DNA of 64,000 nt from Phaeosaccion multiseriatum. Taxonomy: Eukaryota > Ochrophyta, other classes. The stretch spans positions 2,108,001 to 2,172,000 of the forward strand of contig OZ218952.1 in NCBI GenBank assembly GCA_965112735.1, given 5' to 3'. The notes under the pieces were generated by a model. It had not been told where the DNA came from. It saw only the letters and a program-made list of their open reading frames with translations, and did no database searches. This document shows positions 20,672-33,100 of the stretch, piece by piece. Positions within the stretch are counted from its first letter, which is position 1, and each line of letters opens with the position of its first letter. Position numbers and translations under genes: made by a program.

Positions 20672-22779
20672 TGGTGATACAGCAGGAGCAGCAGCACGGG
20701 ATGGAATGCATATGGGAGGGCTCGTATCAATCCCCCATCCCCCGCTGCAAGAGGGCGAGGGGGAATTTGTACAGTTTTCAGTCAGCCCTTTTATGGGACC
20801 TTGCTGAAAAACTAATACTTGTATCGGACGTTGTAAATGCATGAAACGGGATCGATATAATATATCGAAGCGTCTGTGCGTCCTTGTGCCTATCGATTGG
20901 GTACATAACAAGTCATGCACTGTTCTCGAGACGCCCGTGCTTGACACTCGCTTGACAATTGCTTGACACTTGCTCAACGCTTGCTGCGTGACTGCTACTG
21001 TGGTCTCGTTACATACCTTGCCGTGCGTGTAGGCCATCTTGGCGTGGGGGGTGGCGTGGTTGGGTAGCCAGCTGAGTGGGTCATTGGATTGGGTCATACA
21101 GAGGAGGATGGGCAGAGGGGGGTTCAGTTTAGACCCGACAGAGGCAGGGCAAGGGAGACATAGAGAGAGAGGGAGAAGGCGGGGGGAAAAGAGCATTGCG
21201 TTGACGATGAAGAATCACCGTGAGCAGCAGCAGAAGCAGATGCAGCATCAGCAGCAGCAGCAGCAGCACCACCACCACAACCAACAGGCACCAGAACCAG
21301 CGCTAACAAGCAGCAGCAGCAGTAGCAGCAGCAGCGGCAACACAGCGGCACCAATTGCTGAAGACAGACGGGGGGTGTGGAGAAGAGGAGACAGACGAGT
21401 CCAATGTACACATCCAGTGCAGGTGTGGAAGAAGCAACGCTCATGGCTTGTAGGGTAGGGTCGTGGTGCCCTGTCCACAAAAGGTGGGCGGGACGCGAAG
21501 GAATGGAACCAAACATCAACATCAACATCAACATCAACCACCTCCCTTCCCTCCTATGTTACTAAAAGCATGAAAAATGAATGCCCCTTCGGCGACACAC
21601 CTCAGAATACAATACAATGATGAATGAATGACCAACGGCCCTACCTGATGAATAACAACTTGCTCGCCTTACGCTGATCGTACGTAACGTACTCGTGGTC
21701 ATAGACAACGTATCGGCAGTCACTGGCGGGCAGCGCCTCCTTTAGCTCGGAGGGGCCTGCTGAGGGGGGGGCTTCCCTCGCCATTTGCACCTACGGTAGG
21801 TGCGGGAGGGAAGGGAGAGAGGAAGGGAGGGAGGGAGGGAAGGAAGGAAGGAGGGAGGGAGTGAGTGAGTGAGTGAGGGAGGGAGGCAAGGAGGGAGGGA
21901 GGGAGGGAGTGAATGAGTGATTGGGTTAGTGAGTGATGAGTGAGTGAGTGAGTGAGTGAGTGAGTGAGTGAGTGAGTGAGTGAGTGAGTGAGTGGGTGTG
22001 TGTGTGTGAGTGAGTGCGTGAGTGAGTGAGTGAGTGAGTGTGTGTGTGTGTGTGTGAGTGAGTGAGTGAGTGAGTGAGCGAGTGAGTGAGTAAGTGAGTG
22101 AGTGAGTGAGCGAGTCACTGAGTGAGTGAGTGGTGAGCGTGGTATGCTCGGATAAGTTTGGCATGCAGTGGGCACTTTGCCTGTTGCCCCTGCCTTTCAG
22201 TAGAGGTACAAGGGGGGGAGGGGGGGGGTGGGATCTCTGCAGGCCTTCTGCTTGGTCCTTCTACTCTCGCTGTGCTCTCGCTTCGACTCAAGCAGCAGAT
22301 GGCCTTGGAGGGTGTCTGTTACAGTCCCTCTCTCGGAATCCCTCACCTCGCTGCCGATGATCTCCAAGCACAAGAAACGGTGCTTACGTCGGATCTTGAG
22401 GGCCTTCATCTTTTGGATCACTTCTTCCGAGACTGCGAAGGAAGGAAAGAGTGCACAAAGGCAGCAGCAAGGGATTGGAGGCATAGCGAGGAGCGCAAAG
22501 ACGTGGGTCAGTTGTGCTCTCTCACCCGCCCCCCATCATCACCACGACAAATCTTCTGGGTGAGCTCCATCACTCATACTCACGCTCAGCTGCAGCCTCC
22601 GCTTTGTGTTCGTGTGTGAGCGGCATTCCCCCAGTCTTGAGGTGGGAACAGGATGTGGTAGAGGCGGTGGGCGGAGAAGCATCTGACGCTACTGCTGCTG
22701 CTGCTGTTGCTGCTACTGGCGGAGGGGATGGGTGCGGAGAATCCATGGTTCCAGCTACTTCTGCTGGTGCGTCTTGCAT
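20444..22779 (-). CDS. ADF/cofilin family actin-depolymerising factor, 5 exons
   Basis: ADF/cofilins bind actin monomers and filaments and speed filament turnover in the cytosol. Minus-strand exons are 22779-22584, 22432-22347, 21790-21645, 21071-21017 and 20563-20444; all phases agree, giving 200 residues. The ADF-H fold is clear: LSEEVIQKMKALKIRRKHRF, then LPASDCRYVVYDHEYVTYD, KLLFISWLPNHATPHAKMAY and LEGFIDVVATTFDDIS. The family is usually about 140 residues. The first exon adds about 65 residues rich in Ala, Pro and Ser, and an acidic end (EDSSDSEIDF) is also added. An ATG at 22746 could be used instead of 22779. Intron 2 holds a 300-bp (GAGT)n array; the fourth intron has motif M1 directly before the acceptor. 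Confidence 0.88.
21836..22134. repeat. (GAGT)n array in a cofilin intron
   Basis: On the gene's sense strand this is a (CACT)n, pyrimidine-leaning array upstream of the 3' splice site at 21791. GT runs interrupt it at about 21995-22055. Confidence 0.95.
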
Positions 22780-23178
22780 TGCCACTTATTTCCTGTCCTG
22801 CCGCACTTGGATGAAGCACAGGGAAGGGGGGCGAGGAGAGGGGAGGACAGGGGCAAAGAAGAGAGGCTTAGCTCCTGCCGCATTCGAATGAAGCACATGG
22901 AAGAGGGGGGAGGAGAAGAGAGGACAGGGACATGGAAGAGAGGCCAAGGTTGGAGCACGAGGAGGAGACCAGGAAAACAAGGGGCTCTAGTAAGTAAAAA
23001 ACTTCTCCTCTCTCTCCCCTCCATTCTCGTAATCCTTGCAACTTGCGCTGCCACCGAGCAAGGTAATCAGCTATACCTGTGCAGTAGGGACCTCTTATAT
23101 GTGGATCTGACAATTGCAAAGAGAGAGTAGGGCAGCTTTTGATGGGAAAGGAGATGGAGAAGTTTTTTTCCCTCTTTT

Positions 23179-23246
23179 GGTGCCATCTATGATTGTCTAA
23201 AAGTAATGTCTCACCGCCCCGGGGAACTTTTTTAGTCCCCGAGGTC
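23179..23246 (-). mobile_element. Solo 3' tail of a non-LTR-type retroelement
   Basis: About 50 bp (TGCCATCTATGATTGTC, then GTAATGTCTCACCGCCCCGG) are nearly identical to 51229-51277. There the same sequence follows the stop of a reverse-transcriptase C-terminal fragment on the minus strand. The match includes the stop region, so this is best read as a 5'-truncated insertion. Confidence 0.6.
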
Positions 23247-23261
23247 AAATCATCCTCTCTT

Positions 23262-23515
23262 CGGCTCCCAGGCGAGGTTTCTAGGGCCCCCGATAAAGCA
23301 GAAGCCCGCGGCGGCCTGCGGCCGAAAGTAAGAAGCCTGCGGCTGGCCTGCGGCCAGAAGCCTGCAGAAAGTAGCGAAAAGCCTGCCAAGTCCCCCATTT
23401 TTCTCCCAGCCTGAGAAGCCTGAAGCCTGACCACTGGCCTGCGGCCAGAAGCCCGAAGCCTGGAGGGGGCTACGGCCCAGAAGCCTAAAGCCCGAGAAAC
23501 CTCGCCTGGAGCCGA
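23262..23515. repeat. GC-rich foldback unit with ~25-bp inverted ends
   Basis: The left end CGGCTCCCAGGCGAGGTTTC is the near-perfect reverse complement of the right end at 23490-23515. The interior is a degenerate array of CCTGCGGCCAGAAGCCTG-like units. Confidence 0.75.
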
Positions 23516-23572
23516 CTCTCTCACTCGGGGCGCTGCCAAGGAAGCGCTTGTCGAGTGAGAGAGTGATTCAGT

Positions 23573-24844
23573 ATGGCGGCTATCGACATCAATGTACGTG
23601 CGTACGAAGTATGCCAAGAGCAGTACAGCCCCCCCCCCCCCTTCTCTCCCTTTTGTTCTCCCCCTTCTCTCTCTGTCTCCTTTCTTCACGTATATATGAA
23701 ACTCACTCACCCCCTTATATCCTGCCCTGTCCTCCAGGCACATCGACTGTGTCGTGCCATCATGACTGGAGTATCCGGATCACAGCTTGCGGCGATTGTG
23801 GGGAAGCTCGTCGCCAAGAAGGGCAAAGCAAGCCTGAACCAGCCATTACATGAGAATGGAAGTAGTGCGATGACCATGGCGGCTGAATTTGGTCGGGGAG
23901 ATGTCATGGACATTCTCCTCTCAGCTGGGGCGAGTGCTGATGAGGCGGATCCCGATGGACTCACTCCTCTCTTTTTGGCTTCTCAAGACGGGCACACGCA
24001 TGTGGTACAGCGGCTCATCGCTGCACGGGCAAATGTTAACAGACCTTGGAGCGGGTTCACTCCACTATTTATCGCGTCTCAGAAAGGATTTCTCTCAACG
24101 GTTGAAGCTCTGCTTTCGGGCAACGCACACGTGGATACTGCATGTAACGCGGGATGTACTCCACTGCTGATTGCTTCTCAAAATGGGCACCTTTCAGTAG
24201 TGCAGCGCCTCATCTCAGTCGGACCACGTATCGATCACGTGAATAAGGAGGGACGTACGCCGCTCTTTATGGCGTGTCAGCAAGGGCATACAGCGATAGT
24301 GGACAAGCTCATCTCGGCCGGTGCCGCAGTGTGCATGAGGGATGCCCATGGCCAGACCCCTCTCCATATGGCCTCTGGAGACGGTCACAGTGAAATAGTG
24401 AGGCGCCTTCTCCGTGCTGGTGCGAACATTGACAGTAAGGAGGATCGCATGAGATGCACTCCGCTTCACCTCGCCGCTCAGAATGGGCATGAGGCAGTGG
24501 TGGCCTGTCTTATCGACGCAGGCTCTGCATGTGATACCCTGAACAGGGGCGGCTTTACCCCCCTGCTCTCTGCGGTTTTCTGTGGCCGTGTTGAGAGCGC
24601 TCTGCAGCTCCTCTCAGCAGGAGCATCGCTGGACATTGCCCTGGCATGTGCACACAAGGAAAGCGTAGGCCGTGCGGTCACTGAGCGCCTCCTCGCCACG
24701 GCAAGGGAGCACTTTGCATCGCAGACTGCCCTGGACCTGATGCGCGTAACCGACCCCACTTTTAGCAAGCAGAGGGGCGTACCGCCGCAGGAGAGGGACG
24801 TCCACTCCGAGACCATGGTCGAGGTGGCCTCGGAAATGGCCTGA
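23573..24844 (+). CDS. Ankyrin-repeat protein 2 (paralogue of ankyrin protein 1)
   Basis: Exon 1 (23573-23593, MAAIDIN, donor GTACGT) joins exon 2 (23738-24844, acceptor CCTCCAG) to give 375 residues. The 144-bp intron is a multiple of three and has no in-frame stop, so an unspliced 423-residue product is also possible. I prefer the spliced form because the paralogue at 10873 has an intron at the same place. About nine ankyrin repeats follow, for example GLTPLFLASQDGHTHVVQRL, GCTPLLIASQNGHLSVVQRL and GQTPLHMASGDGHSEIVRRL. The tail (REHFASQTALDLMR, TFSKQRGV, VEVASEMA) is shared with ankyrin protein 1. The function is unknown; ankyrin arrays bind proteins. The leader resembles orphan copies at 12660 and 36880. 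Confidence 0.85.
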   Translation: MAAIDINVRAYEVCQEQYSPPPPFSPFCSPPSLSVSFLHVYMKLTHPLISCPVLQAHRLCRAIMTGVSGSQLAAIVGKLVAKKGKASLNQPLHENGSSAMTMAAEFGRGDVMDILLSAGASADEADPDGLTPLFLASQDGHTHVVQRLIAARANVNRPWSGFTPLFIASQKGFLSTVEALLSGNAHVDTACNAGCTPLLIASQNGHLSVVQRLISVGPRIDHVNKEGRTPLFMACQQGHTAIVDKLISAGAAVCMRDAHGQTPLHMASGDGHSEIVRRLLRAGANIDSKEDRMRCTPLHLAAQNGHEAVVACLIDAGSACDTLNRGGFTPLLSAVFCGRVESALQLLSAGASLDIALACAHKESVGRAVTERLLATAREHFASQTALDLMRVTDPTFSKQRGVPPQERDVHSETMVEVASEMA

Positions 24845-25731
24845 ACATTCGTGACCACAACCGTTTTGCTCGTCAAGGGGCGTGTCTGTCCAGCAGGGAG
24901 GGGTGCGGGCGTGCTCACCGCCAATCCATCCGCACTGAACGGACCACCTACTCACTACTGGAGGTGCCGTGGGGTGGATAGAGGGAAGCCTCGGAGAGGG
25001 GTGAGGCTAACAGTGGGGGTCCCCTTCGTCTTCTCGGAAGGAATGAAGGAGTGAGTGGAGGCAAGGCGGCCACCCCATAACGGCCCTATGCGGCGAGGGG
25101 TGGAGGAGTGGAGCAGATTGCGTGGACTTTGCGGCCCCTTCCCTTGCCCCAGCCACGGTCTGAAATGAAATCGAGTCTCTTGGACACCGACCATCGAAAT
25201 GTTGAAATGTTGAGCCCCCCCTCTCCTTGACTTGAACTTGAAGAGCGAGGGGTAAGTGAGGTCGAATCAAAAATTGAGGAGAAGTCACACTACGAAGTAT
25301 GAAATAATGAAATAATAAACGTTGATCAGTCAGTATTGAGAGGCTGTTTGTTTGTTCGGACTGAATTGAGTCGGACGCCCCCCTCTGCTGCGTCGTTCAC
25401 ACAGCACTCACTCCTCTCCTCTCCACTCTTTGGTACACACACACACATAAATCTAGTATATATATATGAGTGGAGAGAGAGGATAGACCGAAACCAAGAT
25501 TCGTACTAGACTAAAGCCTTAAGCTGTGTGCTCAAACTCTCGACATTGTCCCGGCCTGAGGGAAGGCCGAGAGCCAAGAGCTGAGAACATGAAGGAGCGG
25601 CGGTTTGACTCATCTCATCTCCCGACCCCCATCCTCCTCCTCCTCCACCACCAACACCCCCACCAACACCACCACCAACTCCTCCTCCTCTTCCTCCACC
25701 GCCACCTCTAATTAATCCCGTCCGATCCATC

Positions 25732-25770
<39 letters not shown>

Positions 25771-25935
25771 CTATCCATCCACACATTCCTCGCAGTCGAC
25801 CACCAGTCTCCCTCCCATCTACTCTTAGCGAGCCCTTTGCCCTGCTCCATGGTGGCCAGGTGCCTGACTCCTCTACCTCTCCGATGCTTTGCTCCATGCT
25901 AGCGAAGTAGCGAGGTAGCGAGCCAATGCCATCCT
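24845..25935. other. Convergent spacer between ankyrin protein 2 and ValRS 3' ends
   Basis: I see no gene in these 1.1 kb. They contain AT-rich sequence with AATAAT/AATAAA-like strings near 25300, a (CA)n/(TA)n patch near 25438-25470, a CACCAA-rich run at 25640-25710 and a (CATC)n run at 25725-25775. Confidence 0.5.
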
Positions 25936-27115
25936 CTACTCTTCCATTGAGGCGATACTCTGCTCAATAGTGGCGAGCTGGTCTTTGAGGTCTGCGAGCT
26001 CATTTTTAGTCTTCTCCACCAAAGCGGGAGGGGCCTGAGGGAGGGAGGGAGAGAGAGGACGAGAGGAGAGAGAGAGGGTGAGAGGGAGGGCGAGAGGAGA
26101 GGGAGAGAGGGGGGAGGGAGGGAGCAGAAGAGAGAGAGTGATAGATGGAGTAGAGAGAGGCAAAAGTGACCGTGAGAATGACTCGGAGAGAAGGGAGAGA
26201 GAGAAATGGGCATGAAGATGCATCCTCTCTTCGCTCTCCTCCTCCTCCTCCTCCTCCTCCTCCTCCTCCTCCACTTCTTCTTCTTCTTCTTCAATATACA
26301 ACTCTTCACCCCCGCCCCGCCCCTGCCCTCCTGCACCCACCCACCCACCCATCCACCCATCCGCCCATCCACCCATCCACCCATTAACTTATGCATTGAT
26401 CCCATGTACCCCACCCCACCTTGTCAACAAAGTTCTTGCCCGCCAGTCGCTTCTCCAACCCGTCTGCGTCCTTCCTAATCTTGTCAGCTTGCTTGGCGAG
26501 CCTCGCCCTCTCCTTGGCCAAGTCCACCATGCCCGTCAGAGGCACGTAGGCCTCGAGTCCGTCGGCCACCACAAGATGCACGATGCGCTGTTGGTCAGAG
26601 GAGGGAGGGGCGGCGCCGAGGGGAGCGATGGATACATTCTCCTCCTGTTTCACAGAGGAGGAGTTGGGGTGGGGGGAGGGGGGGAGGACGGAGGAAGAAT
26701 CAATTCGCTTTCAAACCTCCACTTGAGCTCCTTGTGCATGAAGTTACGTAAGGTGATTGCTGAGGTGATGCTGGGCGGGGGAGTCTGACCCCCCGAGTCC
26801 AGGCCGACTGTTTGTCCCACTCTCTCACTCACTCACTCACTCACTCACTCACTCAGTCTCTCACTCATTTTCTCACGCAGTCACTCATTCACTCACTCAC
26901 TCACTCACGCAGTCACTCACTCACGCAGTCACTCACTCACTCACTCACTCACTCACTCACTCACTCCCACTGCCTCCTCCCCTCCCCTCACTCCCTTCCT
27001 CTCTCACCTCCACCCTCCCCACGAGGGACAGCACGGCCTTCTCTGCCTCGAGGTCCGCTCGGAGGGCGTCGTCGCCAACTTGAATGATGACATTCGCAAG
27101 CTTCTTGCTGGGAAC

Positions 27116-27154
<39 letters not shown>

Positions 27155-30100
27155 GGCCGAGTGACAGTGTCAGTACCAGTTGGTGATACAGCAGCATCGG
27201 CAACAGCAGTAGTCATATGGGCAGAAAAACAGAGCATAGGGAGGCGAGGCATGCGTGCGTGCGTGTGCATGACTCAATGACTCCAGAGGAAGGAACAGAG
27301 GGGAGGGTGTGGTATGAACAGGGAAGAGGGTGTCGTCCATCCATTGCCATCCCCGTCCTACTGCCCTCTCTCAACTTTTTATTACCCTCACACCCTCCAG
27401 TGCCATCGACTGCCATCTGCGCCACCCCTCCTTTACCCTCACACCATGTAGTGCCCATCTGCTTCTCTACCCTCCCACCCACTCTCTTGTGGCATATGCT
27501 GCCATTTGGTGCCAACCCTTTTGAAAAAATAGCAAAAGTAGGAAGCGTAACAAAACCTCCCCTTTTTTTCTTCTTCTTCCCCTTTTCTTTTGCTTTTGTG
27601 CCCTCCTCACTCCTCACCTTGTACTCCGCACGTGCGTTGCGCAAGGACTTGACCAACGTCTGCAGCGCCTCAAACCTCTCCACCGCCTGGGCATCCACGG
27701 CAAGCCCTCCCTCTGCTGCCACTGCTCCATCTCTTCCCTCTGCTCCAGCCCCCCCCTCTGCCCCATCCTCCCCCCCGTCTGTAGGCCAGGCGGCTGTCAT
27801 AAGTGCTTCCCCTTCGTGCGGCAGCTGCTGCCACAGAATCTCAGTTATGTAAGGCATGTAAGGGTGCAGCAGACGCAGGCACGTGTCGAAGACGTACACA
27901 AGCACACGGCGAGACTGTTGGGCAGAGGCACCGGAAGGGTCGGCCATACGCGTCTTGCTTGCCTGGTGGGGTGGTGAGGATATGGGTGGGTGGGGTGGGG
28001 GTTTGAGGAGCTGGGGGTGGGTAGGAGGGGGGGGGGAGAGAAAGGGAGAGCGAGAAAGAGAGCGGGAGAGAGAGAGAGGCAGAAGAGAAAGGAAGAGAGA
28101 GAGACAGAGACAGAGATAGAGAGACAGAGAGATCCTTGTCCTCACCTCAAGATACCAGTTAGCGTACTCATCCCACAGGAACTGGTAAATGAGGCTCCCC
28201 GCCTCGGCCATGTTGTAACTCGCCAGCCCCTCCGTCACCTCCGCCGCCAGCCTGTGCACCTTGGACACAATGTAACGCTCGGGAAGGGCCATGGAGGAGA
28301 GCTCGGAGGCAAGCATGGGGCCCTTCACAGCGAGGCTCTCCAGCTCGGACGGAGGAACACCCTGTGGGCAGAGGGAGACGGAGAGAGATGGGGTGAGAGG
28401 GGGAGGAGGATGGAGAGGGGGGGATTCCACGCACGCACATGCAGCATATGCATTTCCACACACACAAACGAAACGCCTTTGTAGGTATACTACAGCCAAG
28501 AGTGTCCCCTCCATCCACTGCCATCCCTGCTTACCTCTAAATTGTTGATGAGGTATCTGCCTGCGTTCCAGAGCTTGTTGGCGAAGTTTCGGTTGGCCTC
28601 CACCTTCTCCATAGACAGGGGGATGTCCTGAGGAAGGAGAGGCAGACGCACAGCAGTTGGTGATACACCGCACGCAGTTGGTCAGCTGGTGATACAGAAG
28701 GATGGCGACGATCACGACGATGGCACAAAGGGAAAGGCCGAGCAGCGCCCATCACGCACTGCACTGCCCTGCTTGTACTGTAATATTATGTAATATTATG
28801 TAATGTTAGCCTCACCTGTCCGGGGGTGACGCCCGTGACGAGCGAGTAGCGCAGCGCGTCCGTGCCGAACTCCTGAAGGAGAGGAGAGCAGAGCAGAGCA
28901 GTTGGTGATCCAGGGAGGAGAGGAGAGGAGAGCAGAGGAGAGGAGAGGAGAGGAGAGGAGAGGAGAGCAGAGCAGTTGGTGATCCAGGGAGAGCAGAGGA
29001 GAGGAGAGCAGAGGAGAGGAGAGGAGAGCAGAGCAGAGCAGGTGGTGATCCAGGGAGAGGAGAGGAGAGGAGAGGGAAGGAGAGGAGAGGAGAGGAGCCA
29101 AAGCATGACAGGAACAGGAGGGGTAAAGAAACGTCGATACTCACTTCACTCATCATTGTCAAATTGATACCACATACTACGAAGCTCCTGATACACACAT
29201 AGTTAACAAAGTCCACGAAAACCGAGCTTTTCTTACAAGCTCTCTCTCTACCTCTCTCATACACATATACACACCTCAATCGTGCCAATGGGGTCGATGA
29301 CGTTGCCCTTGGTCTTGCTCATCTTGGCGCCCTTCGCATCCCGCACAAGCCCATGCAGATAGATGGTCTTGAAGGGGGACTTGCCAGTGAACTCGATGCC
29401 CTGAGGTGAGGGGGGAAAGAGGGTGGGGCGGTGAGCTGTTCTGATACTCATCATCTTGACCATCTTGTCTACCAGCCCCTCCCTCCCTGTCCTGACACTC
29501 AGTACTACACTGTGCTGACCATCCTTGCTACCCAGTCCCTCCTACTACACTGTCCTAACATCCCTCCCTGTCCTGGCACTCATTATTCTACTGTCCTGAC
29601 ACTCACTACTCTACGGTCCTGACACTCACCATCATGACCATCCTTGCAACCCAGAAGAAGAGAATGTCGTACCCAGTCTCGAGGCATGAGGCGGGGTAGA
29701 AGCGGTTCAAGTCACTGAGAGGGTCTGCTTGGGCCTCCTCATTGGGCCACCCCACACTGGCGAAAGGCCACAGCCCAGAGCTGAGGGAGGGAGGGAGGGA
29801 GGGAGTTGAGGACGAGAGGGAGGGAGGGAGAAGGGAGGGAAGGGGTAGAGAGAAGGCGGGAGGGAGGGGGTCAAGGGAAGGAGGGAGGGAATGAAGGAGT
29901 GGCAACAGATGCCCACCCACACACACACACACACCAATCACGAAGCATATCACCAACCCACGAAGGAAAGGGTCACACGGAATGAGCATGATACAGAATG
30001 AAATGTACGAGGGGTTTATGCGGAAGTTGCGGTGAGCTCTCCAACACCCGGCAAGTACCCTCGACGAACGGCAGACCACAGCTTAACCACAGCACAAAGG

Positions 30101-33100
30101 CAGTGTTGTTAAGCGTCTCCAATCCGGGTCAACTACCCCTCGGTCCCCGCGGTGAGGAGACAGGGCCAAGTGCGACACCCCTTGCCATCACCCCCCCTCC
30201 TTAACCTCCAACCCACAGCCGTCCGCTCCCACAAGCTGTGCTTTTCTTCCTTCCTCTTGCTTCTTCTTCGTTGTCTAAAGAGAGAAACAAGGGGAAGGGG
30301 AAGAAAGCGGTGACCCCATCCGGAAGGGCAACCCCCCCCCCCCCCCCAACCACCCCCAACCACCACCACCTCCCTTTTATAACCCCACAGGGTGCCCATA
30401 TTCCCTCAAATGGACAGGGTGCCACCCCATCCTTAGTCCCTTCTCAAGGCCTTTACAGCTTAAATAAAATCATGACCTCCGCCAGGTCCGGTTCACCACT
30501 TTGACTTACTAAGTCCGACTCAGTAAGGCAGTGGGAGATTAGTATTTCAACATCTTTCTTTCTTTCTTTTTTCCCCTTTTGTTCTTTTGTTGTCGTTGTT
30601 TTTGGGGGGGTGGGCGGGGTGTGGAGGTAGGAGGAGGAGAGAGGGAGGGAAGAGGAGGGGCAAACCTAACAACCAGACGAACGACACCACACGGCTATGG
30701 GGCAGGACGGCTGGAGACGAGGAGGGGGGAACGGGGTTGGAGGGAGAGGGCGGGAGTCACCCTCCCCTCCCTCCATGCCAACATGGTCCCTTTGAGTCCC
30801 CTCCCTGCCCCTTGTTGGAGTCTTTCGTCGTGTGTGTGCACTCGAGACGCAACAAGGGGCGGGGAGGGGAAAGTCTTCTCCATGCAGAGGTGTATGGGGA
30901 TTTGAGGGGAGGTTGGTGGGACGAAACGGGTCTGCATCAATCTCGCAAGGACAATGTGCCCCATCGCTCGTAGAGGGGGGCGAGTGACGAGGGTTTCTGT
31001 AAGCCTTGCTTGCATACACAGCCCACCCCACCCCGTCTCTCCCGACCTCACACAAAATATACGCAGACCCAAACAACAAAGCACCAGCGTAAGCCACCCA
31101 CCCTCCCTTCCCTCCCTTCCCTCACTCCCCACTTCCTCTCCTCCTCTCCTCCTCTCCCTCTCTCTCTCTCTCTCTCTCCCTCCCCTCCCTCCCCTCCACA
31201 CCCACACACTCACCTGAACCAGGTATCCAACACATCCTCATCCTGCCTCAGCGGAGCCCCCTCCTTGACCCCCGCCGCTGTGGCTTTCTCTCTCGCCTCT
31301 GCCTCGTTCCTTGCCACAAAGAATCGCTCCTCCCCACCCGTGGACTCATCCCCGTCCGCATACCACACGGGTATGCGATGGCCCCACCACAACTGTCGGC
31401 TGATGCACCAGTCGTGGATGTCACCTAGCCTGTTGTGGTTGTTGGGGGAGGGAGGGTGGCCGTGCGTGTGTGTGCGTGCGTGTGTGTGCGTGCGTGTGTG
31501 TGCGTGCGTGCGTGGGAAAGGCAAGGGTTTAGCGGGAGGATTCTCAGTGGAAAGAGGGCTGCAAGAGGAAGAAAGAGAAGGCTGTACTCTGTCTGTCCAT
31601 AGGCCTCGCTCTGTTCGCTCTGTTCGCTCTCTTCTATTAAATGTACGTAATGCTTCTGTTCTGCCCTGGCCCTGGTCTGCTCTGTACCACCAACTGCTGA
31701 AGTCTGCTCTCACCAATTGTACCACACTTTCTCGAAGCGCTTGGGGATGATCTCAACGTCTCCATCCTCCACCGCCTGATGACATGACACGAGCGCAGCA
31801 AGCACAAGAAATGGTACAAACACCACCATATTATCAATTTAATCCCGTATGAACAAAGAACAAAACAAACAAAAAGAGACATGGGCAGGTAGGCAGACAG
31901 ACAGGCAGGCAGGCAGGTAGGCCGGGAGGGGGACAGGGAGAGGGAGAGGGACGTAGGAGGGAGAGAGGGAGGAAGGTAGGCACCCACACGCACACACCCA
32001 CACACGCACGTGCCCCACACCTACCTTGTAGGCAGCCTTACCCATGCCCTCCATCTTGGCGAACCACTGAGATGACACCAGAGGCTCGATCACCTCCCCA
32101 CTGCGCTCAGAGCGGGGCACGCGCTGCGTGTGGGGCTCCGTCTGGGGAGGGAGGGAGGGAGGGAGGGAAGGAGGGTGGGAGAAGTTGAGTTTGAGTTCAA
32201 GCGTTTAGTGCTGGCCCGGTGGCACACCACACGCACAAAAAATGCACAATTACACACACGTACACACACACACACGCGCGAGTTGCTCACCTTAACTACG
32301 AGTCCCTCCCCCTCCATGTCCTCCCAAAGCTTAGCCCTGCACTCGAAGCGATCCATTCCCGCATAGCGTTCGCCCCCTGCAGCGTTGATGGTGGCGTCTT
32401 TGTTCATGATGTTGATGGTGGGCAGAGAGTGTCTGCAGGGGTGGTGGTGGAGGAGGAGGAGGAAGAGGAGGGGGGGGGGAGGGGAGGACAAGGAGGAGGA
32501 GGAGGAGGAGGAGGAGGAGGACGAGAAGAAGGAGGAAGAGGAGGAGGAGAAGGAGGAGGAGGAGGAGGAGGAGGAGGAGAAGGAGGAGGAAGAGGGGGAG
32601 GAGGAGGAGGAGGAGGAGGAGGAAAAGGAGGAGGAGGAGGAGGAGGAGGAGGAGGAGGAGGAGGAGGAGGAGAAGGAGGAGGAGGAGGAGGAGAAGGAGG
32701 AGGAGGAGAAGGAGGAGGAGGAGAAGGAGGAGGAGGAGGAGGAGGAGGAGGAGGAGGAGGAGGAGGAGGAGGAGGAGATGGTAGTGGGGGTGGGGGAGTG
32801 GGATAGGGTTGGGTTGGGTGGGGTTGGTTCGGTCAAGGTCTTGGTCTGTACCACCAACTCACCCCCACCCCTCTATCTCTTCCTCTCTCTCTCCTCTCTC
32901 TCTTCCTCCCTCTCTCTCTCTCTCTCCCTTCCTCTCTCTCTCTTTCTCTTACTCCCTTTCTCTTCTCTTTTGTCTCTCTCTCCCTCTCTCTCTCCTCTCT
33001 CTCTCTCTCTCCCTTCCTCTCTCTCTCTTTCTCTTACTCCCTTTCTCTTCTCTTTGTCTCTCTCTCCCTCTCTCTCTCCTCTCTCTCTCTCTCTCCCTTC

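Larger units (their letters stand above)
22780..23572. other. Divergent cofilin/ankyrin-2 spacer with mobile-element debris
   Basis: No gene is visible in these 793 bp. They hold a tandem duplication at about 22795-22950 (unit around CGAATGAAGCACATGG), a copy of a retroelement 3' tail at 23179-23246, and a GC-rich foldback unit at 23262-23515. The promoters of both flanking genes must lie here too. Confidence 0.55.

Noticed and set aside
26680-26815. Possible extra ValRS exon ([15 protein letters not shown])
   Set aside because: The phase-compatible exons on both sides already give continuous ValRS sequence and this piece has no matching splice sites.
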